NCBI RefSeq assembly: GCF_009727055.1
Contig: NC_052350.1
Span: forward strand, 27,344,866-27,408,865
DNA: 64,000 bases
Reading direction: 5' to 3'
From: Benincasa hispida
Lineage: Eukaryota; Streptophyta; Magnoliopsida; Cucurbitales; Cucurbitaceae
The position numbers and the translations under genes were made by a program. The notes below the pieces were generated by a model that saw only the letters and a list, made by a program, of their open reading frames with translations, was not told the DNA's origin and did no database searches. This document shows positions 35,864 to 46,722 of this stretch, one piece after another (the stretch's first letter is position 1; each line of letters opens with the position of its first letter).

Positions 35864-38437
35864 TGTGAACCCTAAATCCTAATTTCTCTACTTAAGTATG
35901 TTCTCTACCGAGACCAGTGTGGTGAGTAGGTTGATGTGGAAACTAATGTGTAATGGTAGAGAAAACGATGAAAAATTAGAAGAAAAGTGTGAATTTGGAA
36001 GCTTGACTTTTATGGAAAACTTGGAAAATTGGGTATGTGATGGATGCGGTGGTATACGTCCATACAGCTGAAGGAAGACAACTGAAGGTGATGCGTTGGG
36101 GTGGCACGAGGGCAGGTGGTGCAAAGGGTATGCGAGGGTCGCATTGGCTGTGATGGACGCATTAGACCAGGCAAGCACCCCATGTGTCAATGCCAAGTGC
36201 CCCATGCATCAATGCCAAGCGACCCATGCGTCGATGCCGTGCGACCGTGCTATGCGTTGATGCTAAGCGACCGTCCTATGCATCGATGCCGTGCGACCGT
36301 GTTATGCGTTGGAAGTTGACGATGGCATGCACGATGGATATGTTGGACGCGGCAAATTTGCTATGGCATAGGCCATGCGATGTGCTAGGTTGGACGCATG
36401 GTGGCTGGCTCTTGCGATGGTTAAGGCTTGCGGTGACTAAGTGAGTTGGGTTGCGTTGTAGAAAATGCAATGGTAGTGAGTTGAAAACCAAGGGGAGCCA
36501 AGGGTTGCTATGCGTTGATTATAGATTATGCGTTGATGACCTACTATGCATTGATGGTCCACTATGCGTTGATATTCAAGGCTAGCAATATGCATTGGAA
36601 AAGGGGTGTTGATCATCACCTTAGTTGAACGCATATTGAGTAGGATGGACGCATATATAGGATGAGCTCATATGGAGGACGTCATCAAACATGCGGCTTC
36701 TTGGGAAAAAACCTTAAGACTTAAGCAAATGAGGTGATTGCATAAGAGGACATGCAAATTAAGCCCCATGTGTTGGCTATGTAGGAGAAGGACACCTAAA
36801 GTTGCATTGATAGTGTGAGGAAGAAACACTTGGACATGCAGCCAAGTAGGAGGTGTCGACCTTGGAGAGTTTTTGGACGCCTATAAATAATGCCAAGGAC
36901 TTATTTTCAGATCACAATTCAAAATACATTAAGAAGAGTGGGAAAGCTGAGTAAACATTGCATAGATAGCAAAATCCATGCGTTGATCATAAAGCTTCAA
37001 GGGGGACGCAATAGACAGTGAAGTCTGCAAACAACATCAACTTGGGACAAGAAGTTCTCCCAGTACACTCGTGCGTTTGGAGTGATTCTAAAGCCACCTG
37101 AAAGCTCTACAAGTCTAGTTTTCAGAGTAGGGCTGCCGGAGAAGAAGATCTAAGGGATCGAGCTGGAAATGGAGAAAAAGACAGAAGAGTCAGGCTGTCG
37201 TGTAAGCTTGGGCCAGTCTTGAAGATTTTGAGATTCCGGCCAAATCACGAGAAGTTCTGAGCTCCGATTTTAGAGTAAGATTCCTGAGATATTTTAAAAC
37301 ATGTTTTCAGAAGGAAGTATCTCAGAATAAGGCTTTGAACTATGAGTAATCTAAGTTTTAAATTGAATCTAGATTTTAGGGGTGTAAAAGGGAGCCCGAG
37401 GTAAACAAGGAACTTCTAGAGTGAAAAGTTCCTAGACAACAAGGTGAGTGACTAAAATATTTACAATGTTTTAAAGAAATCAAGTTTTAAAGAAAGATTA
37501 TTCTCATGCCAGCTAGTTTTACAAAGTAATTTCCAAGCAAACCCTGAGTTAGGTTTTAAACACATGCATGTATGAAAAGTTTATTGAAAAGCTGTTATGT
37601 GTGTTAAATACACCCAACATGCATTAGTATCTCTAAAGACATGTTTTATATGTGTTATACTTTACATGCTTTAAAGAGAAAGTCATTTATGTCTAGTTTT
37701 ACTTAAAACACGACGTCGAAGGACAATTGAGAATGTATCTGACCAACTTGATACCGAAGGACATTTGAGAAGGTATCTTAGCAGAACTACCTAAGGTATG
37801 ATGTACTTAGTATGGCCACATGCACGTAGGTAGTTGAAGTCAGAGATTGAGCAAAAGGGTTCTCTCTTGACTAGTAGTTGGTGTTGGGATTTAACCGCAG
37901 CAGGGTTATTCTCAACTAAGAAACAGTTTTAATGTTTTCTGATAAAAACAACTTTATATGTTTTATGCTTGAAAAATATTTATACTACAGTACAAGGTTA
38001 CTGTAGAAGTTTATATTTGAGTTTAATCTCTTTATTGAGACTTTTGCATGAGAATCAGTTATCTTTCTTAAGTCACTCACTGGGCTAGCAAGCTCACCCC
38101 GTTTTCAAATGTTTTCCTTTCCCCAGGTAGCGGTCAAATCCTCAGGAGATAGCTCTGCCACTAAAAGGACAAATATATTGTAACCCGTCTATTTAGGTGG
38201 TTACTGTAAATATTGTACACATGTTACATTTGTTCATATAGGGACTAGGGTTTTGGGCATCGGGACTTGTGAATCTAGTGATGTAATTACTCTAAACATG
38301 TTATGTTTTTGAATTAATAAATTTCTGGCCAACAAGGCATCCGCTGTATGTGAGTTATATGTTGGTATCAGAGTTATTTTGCAAGAGTTATTAGGCAATA
38401 AGTGTCAACAAAAGGGTTGATAACTACTGCAGTCATG
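35864..38437 (+). repeat. Gypsy LTR, forward copy 2
   Basis: Starts TGTGAACCCTAAATCC right after AAGGGGGAGGTAAA. It has the same internal order as copy 1, with TATAAATA at 36882 and the PBS-like site near 38371. It ends at CAGTCATGT (38437), lacking the terminal ~60 bases. Open frames at 35888-36634 on both strands are LTR repeats. Confidence 0.84.
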
Positions 38438-38625
38438 TTCTTCTCCGGTAGCCCTACCTTGAAAACTAGACTTGCAGAGCTTTCAGGTGGCTTTGGAATC
38501 ACTCCAAACGCACGAGTATACTGGGAGAACTCCTCGTCCTAAGTTGATGCTGTTTCCAGACTTCATTGTCTACTGCATCCCCCTTGAAGCTTTATGATCA
38601 ACTTTAGGTGTCCTTCTCTTCGGCT
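38438..38625 (-). repeat. Patchwork of reverse gypsy LTR pieces
   Basis: 38438-38598 matches an internal part of the reverse LTR (compare 27020-27185). The next ~20 bases match another LTR site (compare 27380-27405). The sequence then switches to the integrase tail, with CCTACATAG of LTR origin embedded in it. Several short templates are stitched together. Confidence 0.65.
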
Positions 38626-40130
38626 TCCTACATAGCTTCTTCCGTGCTATGGTTTCGCCATAGTACCTTTACCAATGGGATTGTCTTATTCCTTAAGACC
38701 TGTTCTTTTCTGTCAAGAATCTCCACTGGTTCTTCTTCATAAGACAAATTTTCTTTCAACTGTACTGGTTGCTTAGGCAACATATGGGTAGGATTTGGCA
38801 CATGCTTTCTAAGCATTGCCACATGAAACACATCATGAATATGAGATAATTTTGGAGGTAAATCCAATCTATATGCCATTGAACCAACTCTTTCTATTAT
38901 CTCGTAAGGTCCAATATACCTTGGGCTTAATTTCCCTTTCCTACCAAACCTGAGTATTCCTTTCCACTGAGATAACTTAAGAAATACTTCATCACCAACT
39001 TCAAACTCCAATTCTCTTATCCGCTTATCGACATAACTCTTTTGCCTGTCTCGAGTTGTCTTAAACTATCTCTTATAATCTTAACACTGTCCGATGTCTG
39101 TTGCACAAGTTCTGGATCTAGTAATTTTCTCTCACCGATTTCATTCCAATGTATCGGAGTTCTACATGGTCTTCCGTATAGTGCCTCATACGGTACCATT
39201 CCTATACTCGAATGGTAACTGTTGTTATACGCAAATTCGATCAACGACAGATGCATATCCCAACTGCCCTTGAATTGCAATACACATGCTCTCAGCATGT
39301 CCTCTAATATTTGGATCGTCCGCTCAGACTGATCATCCGTCTATGGATGAAAAGTGGTACTGAAATATAACTTGGTACCCATAGCTTTTTGTAAACTAGG
39401 CCAAAACTTCGATGTAAACCTGGAGTCTTGATCTGATACAATTGAAAATGGAGCTCTAAACTGACTCACAATTCGATCAACATACAACTTAGCTAATTGG
39501 TCTAGGGTAAAAGTAACTTGAACAGGTAAAAACTTAGTTGTTTTTGTCAATCTATCCATGATTACCCATATACCATTATAGCTCACTGGTGTCCTAGGTA
39601 ACCCAAACAAGAAAACCATCGTAACATTCTCCCATTTCCACTCTGGTACTGGGAGTGGATTAAGTAATCCTACTGGCCTCTGTCTGTCCGGTTTAACTTG
39701 TTAACATATTAGACACCTGTTAACATACTCTGCTATTTCCCTTTTCATACCAGGCCACCAGTACGACATCTTTAATGTTATGTACATCTTTGTACTACTT
39801 GGATGCATAGCATAAGCCGAACTATGTGCCTCTTCTAGAATAGCTTGTTTAAGTGCTAAGTTATTAGGTACGCATACCCTACCTTCTTTTAATAGCACTT
39901 TGTCTGCTCTTAATTGGTAGTATGTCCCCAATCCTTTACCTACTTCTTCAGCTAACTTTTGAAGATCAGAATCCTTTAACTGTTCACGTAGAATATCTTC
40001 TATTAGAGTAGGGCGTACTTGAAATGAAGCTAGTAAACCTCCTGTTTGACCAATTGATAATGCTGCCCTAGCACTATACAACTCTTGTATTAGTGCATCT
40101 TTCACTGAACAGATACTAGCTCTAGCTTAT
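38626..40130 (-). pseudogene. pol: Gypsy integrase, reverse copy 2
   Basis: Four minus segments: 39701-40105 (N-terminal HHCC finger ending CLIC, then a stop in place of the next codon), 39341-39619 (core, with the second Asp in [12 protein letters not shown]), 39017-39298 (rest of the core, SLIEFAYNNSYHSS) and 38628-39011 (EVGDEVFLKLS, RYIGPYEIIERVG, then the VLWRNHSTEEAM tail). The last residues of pol are replaced by the patchwork. Stops lie between segments. Confidence 0.85.
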
Positions 40131-40803
40131 CTGGTCTTTCAACTTAGAGCGTTAGCTACCACATTTGCTTTACCTTGTGGTAATCAATTGTACAGTCATT
40201 TGATCAACCCGATCCATCTTTTCTGTCTCAAGTTTAGCTCCTTCTGATCAAAGATATACTTCAGACTTTTATGATCAGTGAATATATGACAATGCTCACC
40301 AAACAGGTAATGTCTCCACAACTTTAGAGCTAACACAACTGCTGCTAACTCTAAATCGTGCGTAGGGTAGTTACATTCATGCTTCTTTAACTGTCGAGAA
40401 GCATAGGCTACTACATTTCCTTCCTGCATCAGCACACATCCTAACCCTTATCGGGATGCATAAACCTCAAACTCTTTACCTGGTGTAGGTAAAGTTAATA
40501 CTGGTGCTGACACTAACCTCTGTTTCAACACTTAAAAAATGTGCTCGCATTCTGGCGACCACTCAAACTTCCCATCTTTTCTGGTCAGGTTTGTTAATGG
40601 CAGAGCTATCTTAGAAAAACCCTCCACGAATCTCCTGTAGTAACCTACTAAACCCAGAAAATTGCGTACTTTTGTTACATTCAAGGGTTATTCCCAGTTG
40701 ACAATTGCTTCTATCTTTTGGGAATCTATGCTAACTCCGTCAGCTGAAACTATATGCCCAAGGAATACAACTTGGTTTAACCAAAAATCACACTTACTAA
40801 ACA
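40131..40803 (-). pseudogene. pol: Gypsy RNase H and RT C-terminus, reverse copy 2
   Basis: 40196-40435 encodes [18 protein letters not shown], then [20 protein letters not shown] and [12 protein letters not shown], the canonical Ty3 RNase H. The RT C-terminal (connection) part follows up to about 40803, where homology stops. The same RT region is repeated at 41047-41322, so this is the end of one copy abutting the middle of another. Confidence 0.8.
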
Positions 40804-41034
40804 TGTCTAGCACTGTCAATGCGTCGATGTTCCTAGTTCTGAATGTAGCGAAAATTGGCTAAGTAACTTTAACAGGTAAGCGTTGATCATATACTGCTAG
40901 CCTAAGGATTTGAGTCTAGGGTTCACATCCCAGTAAATAGAAAGGAAAGGACATGACTGCATTTAATTTCTGACTATGCCAACCGCCCATGCGTTGATGC
41001 CAAGTGCCCATGCATCGATGCCAATACTTCTCTA
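40804..41034. other. Short patchwork between two RT copies
   Basis: About 230 bases that interrupt the RT homology. It contains fragments resembling LTR repeats (ATGCGTTGATGCC at 40990, ATCGATGCC at 41013), a GGGTTCACA LTR-start-like string at 40919, and pol-like scraps (AACTTTAACAGGTAA, 40865). No gene. Confidence 0.55.
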
Positions 41035-41970
41035 TCATGAGAAATGAAAACTGTGCTCGCATTCTGGCGACCACTCAAACTTCGCATCTTTTCTAGTCAT
41101 GTTTGTTAATGGCAGAGCTATCTTAGAAAAGCCCTCCACGAATCTCCTGTAGTAACCTGCTAAACCCAAAAAACTGCGTACTTCTGTTACATTCATGGGT
41201 CGTTCCCATTTGACTATTTCTTCTATCTTTTGGGAATCTACGCTAACTTCGTTAGCTGAAACTATATGCCTAAGGAATACGACTTGGTTTAACCAAAAAT
41301 CACACTTACTAACCTTGGCATATAACTTCTTTTCTCTTAGCATCTGCAACACGATCCTCAAATGTTCTTTGTGCTTCTCTATGCTACTAGAATATACTAG
41401 TATATCGTCTATGAAAACTATCACAAACTGATCTAGATAAAGATGAAATATCCTATTCATCAAGTCTATAAATACCACAGGAGCATTCGTCAATCCAAAC
41501 GGCATTACTAGGAACTCATAATATCCATACCTAGTTCTGAATGAAGTCTTTGGAACATTTGTGTCTTTCACCTTCAACTGTTGATAACCTGATCTCAAAT
41601 CTATCTTAGAGAACACTGTGGCTCCCTTTAACTGATCGAGGAGATCATCTATACGAGGCAATGGGTACTTATTCTTAATGATCACCTTATTCAACTGTCT
41701 ATAGTTTATGCATAATCTAAGAGTATCGTCTTTCTTCTTGACAAATAAGACTGACGCTCCCCAAGGCAACACACTGGGTCTAATGTACCCCTTATCTACA
41801 AGTTTCTGTAACTGAACTTTTAACTTCTTCAGTTCTATTGGTGCCATCCTATATGGTGCCTGGGTTATAGGTGTGGTACCTGGAACTAACTTAATAGTAA
41901 ACTCTATTTCCCTGTCAGGTGCTAAGCCTGGTAACTCTTCAAAGAACACATCTAAGAATTCCTGTATCAC
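41035..41970 (-). pseudogene. pol: Gypsy reverse transcriptase, open for 311 codons
   Basis: The longest clean coding segment in the window. The protease-RT linker is residues 1-45. The finger and palm blocks are [13 protein letters not shown] (60-72), [11 protein letters not shown] (84-94), YPLPRIDDL (102-110), [12 protein letters not shown] (120-131, with the first catalytic Asp at 124), MPFGLTNAP (156-164) and the active site FIDD at 186-189. The thumb/connection follows to about 305. F-IDD instead of Y-VDD is usual in plant Ty3 elements. It lacks the protease upstream (the sequence breaks at about 42050) and the true continuation into RNase H, so it is only a fragment of a polyprotein. 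Confidence 0.9.
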
Positions 41971-42137
41971 AGGTACATCCTCAGGTTTCAGCTTCTTATC
42001 CTGTGAAACTACTACATAGGCTAAATAGGCTTCACATCCCTTACCCCAATTTCTCTAACATGTGTACTTTAAGCATGAGACTACCCCGTCCCAGATATTC
42101 CTAGTCTGGAGTTATTAGGCACGGGGTGTGATACCTT
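41971..42137. other. Broken join between RT linker and forward LTR
   Basis: The minus pol homology continues to about 42048 (compare 32870-32890). The next ~85 bases hold leader- and LTR-end-like scraps (ACATGTGTAC, ACCCCGTCCCAGA, and GGCACGGGGTGTGAT ending at 42132). Then the forward LTR starts. No gene. Confidence 0.55.
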
Positions 42138-44817
42138 CGTGAACCCTGAACCCTAATTTCTCTACTTGAGTATGTTCCCTACTGAGACCGGTGTGGTGAG
42201 TAGGTTGATGTGGAAACTATTGTGTAATGGTAAAGAAAACGGTGAAAAATTAGAAGAAAGGTGTGAATTTGGAAGCTTGACATTTGAGGAAAACTTGGAA
42301 AATTGGCTAAGTATAACCTATGTGATGGATGCATTGGAAGGGTGGTATGTGTCCATACGACTGAAGGAAGAAAGTTGAAAGTGATGTGTTGGAAGGTTGG
42401 GATGGCACGAGGGTCAACGGTGCAAAGGGCATGCGGACGCAAGGGTATGCAAGGATGCGAGGCGGTGGCATGCGTCGATGCCAAGCGCCCCATGCGTTGA
42501 TGCAAAGCGAGCTATGCATCGATGATGAGCGACCATCCTACGTGTTGATGCTAAGCGAGCGTCCTATGCATCGAGGCCGAGTGACCGTGCTATACGTTGG
42601 AAGTAGACGATGGCATGCACGATAGATATGTTAGATGCGACAACTTTGTTAAGGCATAGGCCACGCGATGAGCTAGGTTGGACACATGGTGGTTGGCTCT
42701 TGCGATGGTTAAGGCTTTCAGTGACTAAGAGAGTTGGGTTGCGTTGTAGAAGATGCGATGGTGCTGAGTTGAAAACCAAGTGGAACCAAGGGTTGCTATG
42801 TGTTGATTGTATACTATCCATTGATATTCCAGACTAGAAGTATGCATTGGAAAAGGGGTGTTGATCATCACCCTAGTTGAACGCACATTAAGTAGGATGG
42901 AGGCATATGAAGGATGAGCTCATATGGAGGACGTCATCAAACATGTGGCTTCTTGGGAGGAAACCTTAAGCCTTAAGCAAATGAGGTGGTTGCACAAGTG
43001 GGCATGCAAAATTAAGCCCCATGCGTTGGCTATGTAGGAGAAGGACACCAAAAGTTGCATTGATGGTGTGAGGTGAAGACATCTCAAGCAGGAGGTGGAG
43101 AAGGCTGGAAGTTAACAGACGTTAAGGAAAACACTTGGATGAGAAGATGTCAACCTTGGAGAGTTTTTGGACGCCTATAAATAGGACCAAGGACTTCTTT
43201 TCATATCACAATTTAAAAGACATTAAGAAGAGTGGGAAAGCTAAGTAAACATTGCGTTGATAGCAAATCCATGCGTTGATCATAAAGCTTCAAGGGGGAC
43301 GCAGTAGACAGTGAAGTCTTGAAACAGCATCAACTTGGGACGGCGATTTCTCCCAGTGTACTCGTGCGTTTGGAGTGATTCTAAAGCCATCTGAAAGCCC
43401 TGCAAGTCTAGTTTTCAGGGTAGTGTTGTCAAAGATGAAGCTCCAAGGGATCGGGCTGGAAACTAAGAAAAAAACAGAAGGGTCAGGCTATCGAGTAAGC
43501 TTAGGCCAGTCTTGAAGATTTTGAGATTCCGGCCAAACCACGAGAAGTTATGAACTCAGATTTTTGGGTAAGCTTCTGAGATATTTTAAAACATGTTTGT
43601 AGAAGGAAATATCTCAAAATAAGGCTTATAACTATGAGTAATCTGAGTTTTAAATTGAATCTGGATTTTAGGGGTGTAAAAGGGAGCCCGAGATAAACAA
43701 GGAACTTCTAGAAAGAAAGGTTCCTAAGCGATCAAGGTGAGTGACTAAAATATTTACAATGTTTTAAAGAAAGCATATGTTAAAGAAAGATTATTCTCAT
43801 GCCAGCTAGTTTTACAAAGTAATTTCCAAGCAAACCATGAGTTATGTTATAAATACATGCATGTATGAAAAGTTTATTGAAAAGCTATTATGTGTGTTAA
43901 ATACACCCAGCATGCGTTAGTATCTTTAAAGACATGTTTTATATGTGTTATACTTTACATGCTTTAAAGAGAAAGTCATTTATGACTAGTTTTACTTAAA
44001 ACGAGATACCGAAGGACATTTGAGAAGGTATCCGACCAACTTGATATTGAAAGACATTTGAGAAGGTATCTTAGTAGCTCGATACTGAAGGACAAGTTTT
44101 GAGAAGGTATCTGAGTAGAAGTACCTAAGGTATGACGGTACTTAGTATGGCCACGTGTACGTAGGTAGTTGAAGTCAGAGTTTGAGCAAAATGGTTCTCT
44201 CTTGACTAGTAGTTGGTGTTGGGATTTAACCGTAGCAGGGTTATTCTCAAACAGTTTTAATGTTTTCTGATAAAAATAGCTTTATATGTTTTATGCTTAG
44301 AAAATGTTTATATTGCAGTACAAGGTTACTGTAGAAGTTTATATTTGAGTTTAATCTCTTTATTGAGACTTTTGCATGAGAATCAGTTATCTTTCTTAAG
44401 TCACTCACTGGGCTAGCAAGCTCACCCCGTTTTCAAATGTCTTCCTTTCCCCCAGGTAGCGGTCAAATCCTCAAGAGATAGCTTTGCATCTGTTCTGCCA
44501 CTAAAAGGACAAAGATATAACCCGTCTATTTAGGTGGTTACTATAAATATTGTACACATTTTACAGTTGTTCATATAGGGACTAAGGTTTTGGGCATCGG
44601 GACTTGTGAATCTAGTGATGTAATTACTCTAAACATGTTATGTTTTTGAATTAATAAATTTTTGGCCTACAAGGCATCCGTTGTATATGAGTTATATGTT
44701 GGTATCAGAGTTATTCCGCAGAAGTTATTAGGTAGTAAGTGTCAACAAAAGGGTTGATAACCGCTTTAGTCATGTCCTTTCCTAGGCTCACAGGGTAGTT
44801 TGGGACGGGGTATAACA
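42138..44817 (+). repeat. Gypsy LTR, forward copy 3 (most complete, 2.68 kb)
   Basis: Starts near 42138 with CGTGAACCCTGAACC (first bases altered from TGTGAACCC) and ends GGGACGGGGTATAACA at 44817, followed by GCTTGGT, the start of the expected PBS. It gives the full LTR length of about 2.7 kb. TATAAATAG is at 43176. The 40-base tandem region lies around 44000-44130, with a PBS-like site at about 44698. Confidence 0.84.
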
Positions 44818-44857
44818 GCTTGGTGCTAGCCTCGAATATCAACGCATAGTGTAACAT

Positions 44858-44895
44858 CTGTCTCTTATACACATCTAGATGTGTATAAGAGACAG
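44858..44895. other. Nextera/Tn5 mosaic-end junction adapter (library contamination)
   Basis: 44858-44876 reads CTGTCTCTTATACACATCT, the 19-base Tn5 mosaic end. 44877-44895 reads AGATGTGTATAAGAGACAG, its exact reverse complement. Together they form a perfect 38-base palindrome identical to the junction adapter of Nextera mate-pair libraries. The conceptual minus translation across it gives SYTHLDVYKRQ, a well-known adapter artefact in protein databases. The LTR sequence around it is partly repeated on the two sides (CATAGTGTA at 44845-44853 and again at 44898-44906). It is not natural plant sequence. Confidence 0.98.
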
Positions 44896-45235
44896 CACAT
44901 AGTGTACCATCAATGCTTAGTAGCTCATCAATGCATAGTCTATAATCAATGCATAGCAACCCTTGGCTCCACTTGGTTTTCAACTCACCACCATTGCATC
45001 TTCTACAACACAACACAACTCAATCATCGCAAGCCTTAACCATCGCAAGAGCCAGCCACCATGCGTCCAACCTAGCTCATCACATGGCCTATGCCTTAGC
45101 AGAGTTTTCGCATCCAACGTTTCCATCGTGCATGCCATCGTCTACTTCCAATGTATAGCACGGTCGCTCGGCCTCGACGCACAGGACGCTCACTTAATAT
45201 CAACATGTAGGATGGTCGCTCGTCATTGACGCATA

Positions 45236-45386
45236 GCTCGCTTGGCATCACCGCATGGGACACTTGGCATCGATGCATGGGTGCTTGGCATCGACGCATG
45301 GGCGCTAGGCATCGATGCATGGGCGCTTGGCATCGACACATGGGTGTTTGGCATCGATGCATGGGCACTTGGCATCGACGCATGCC
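45236..45386. repeat. 21-base minisatellite in the reverse gypsy LTR
   Basis: About seven tandem copies of TTGGCATCGATGCATGGGCGC with small changes. Other LTR copies have only one to three related units (e.g. 36185-36240, 42470-42500). The unit is a multiple of three, so it yields seven-residue repeats in open frames on both strands. Confidence 0.85.
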
Positions 45387-45742
45387 ACCCTCTAGTGAAT
45401 GCCTTGCCCCGCATCCTCGCATACCCTTGCGTTCGTGTGCCTTTTGCATCGCCGACCCTCGTGCCATCCCAACCTTCCAATGCATCACTTTCAACTTTCT
45501 TCCTTCAGCCGTATGGACGCATACCAGCCTTTACTCCACCATTCAATGCATCCACCACATAGGTTATACTTAGCCAATTTTCCAAGTTTTCCCCAAAAGT
45601 CAAGCTTGCAAATTCACACTTTTCTTCTAATTTTCCACCCTTTTCTCTACCATTATACATTGGTTTCCACATCAACCTACTCGCCACACTAGTCTCAGTA
45701 GGGAACATACTCAAATAGAGAAATTAGGATTCAGGGTTCACA

Positions 45743-46722
45743 TTTACCTCCCCCTTATGAAAATTTCATCCTCGAAATTTCGCTACAAGTCCATTAATTA
45801 AACAACTGCAAATACTTGTTTCTGATTTGCTCTTCGGCTTCCCACGTTGCTTCTTCTATGCTATGGTTTTGCCATAGTACCTTTACCAATGGGATTGTTT
45901 TATTTCTTAAGACCTGTTCTTTTCTGTCAAGACTCTCCACTGGTTCTTCCTCGTAAGACAAATTCTCTCTCAACTGTACTGGTTGCTCAGGCAACACATG
46001 GGTAGGATCTGGCACATACTTTCTAAGCATTTCCACATGAAACACGTCATGGATATGAGATAACTCTGAAGGTAAGTCCAATTGATACGCCATTGGGCCA
46101 ACTCTTTCTATTATCTCGTAAGGTCCAATATACCTCAAGCTTAATTTCCCTTTCCTACCAAACCTGAGTATTCCCTTCCACGGAGTTAATTTAAGAAATA
46201 CTTTATCACCAACTTCAAATTCCCATTCTCTTCTCCGCTTATCGGCATAACTCTTTTTCCTGTCTCGAGTTGTCTTAAGATTATCTCTTCTAATCTTAAC
46301 ACTGTCTGATGTCTGTTGCACAAGTTCTGGACCTAGTAATTTTCTTTCACCGAATTCATCCCAACATATCGAAGTTCTACATGGTCTTCCATATAGTGCC
46401 TCATACGGTGCCTTTTTTATACTCGAATGGTAACTGTTGTTATACGCAAATTCGATCAACGACAAATGTGTATCCCAACTGCCCTTGAATTGCAATACAC
46501 ATTCTCTCAGCATATCCTCTAATGTCTGGATTGTCCGCTCAGATTGACCATCCGTCTGTGGGTGAAAAGCAGTACTAAAATATAACTTGGTACCCATAGC
46601 TTTCTGCAAACTACACCAAAACTTTGAAGTAAACATGGAGTCTTGATTTGATACAATTGAAACTGGAGCTCCAAACTAACTCACAATTCGATCAACATAC
46701 AGCTTAGTTAATTGGTCTAGGG
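45743..46722 (-). pseudogene. pol: Gypsy integrase core and chromodomain-like tail, reverse copy 3
   Basis: The polypurine tract lies at about 45749-45757 (minus). The open segment 45794-46636 has 280 codons: TSKFW (the second Asp lies just upstream), then HPQTDGQSERTIQTLED with the catalytic Glu at about residue 34, SLIEFAYNNSYHSS, EVGDKVFLKL at about 141-150, the GPY motif at about 171-183, and the chromodomain-like end (IPLVKVLWQNHSIEEATW). It starts inside the core because homology continues upstream in another frame to 46722, where it joins a forward LTR. Confidence 0.87.

Larger units (their letters stand above)
44825..45742 (-). repeat. Gypsy LTR, reverse copy 3 (partial), containing adapter sequence
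   Basis: Starts in the middle of the LTR (compare 27594) immediately after the forward LTR and PBS start, and runs to GGGTTCACA at 45742. It is interrupted at 44858-44895 by synthetic adapter DNA. A 21-base minisatellite is expanded at 45236-45386. Long frames on both strands (e.g. 45096-45494, 45226-45573) are products of that repeat. Confidence 0.83.

Noticed and set aside
44858..44895. A natural cruciform, terminator or transcription-factor palindrome
   Set aside because: The 38 bases are exactly two Tn5 mosaic ends; chance identity is not credible.
44711..45016. A 101-codon minus frame
   Set aside because: Runs through the Tn5 adapter palindrome (it contains the SYTHLDVYKRQ artefact) and LTR sequence. 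Not a gene.
45096..45692. Several overlapping open frames of 85-132 codons on both strands with seven-residue repeats
   Set aside because: They are translations of the 21-base minisatellite in a gypsy LTR. Open in many frames because the unit is a multiple of three without stops.
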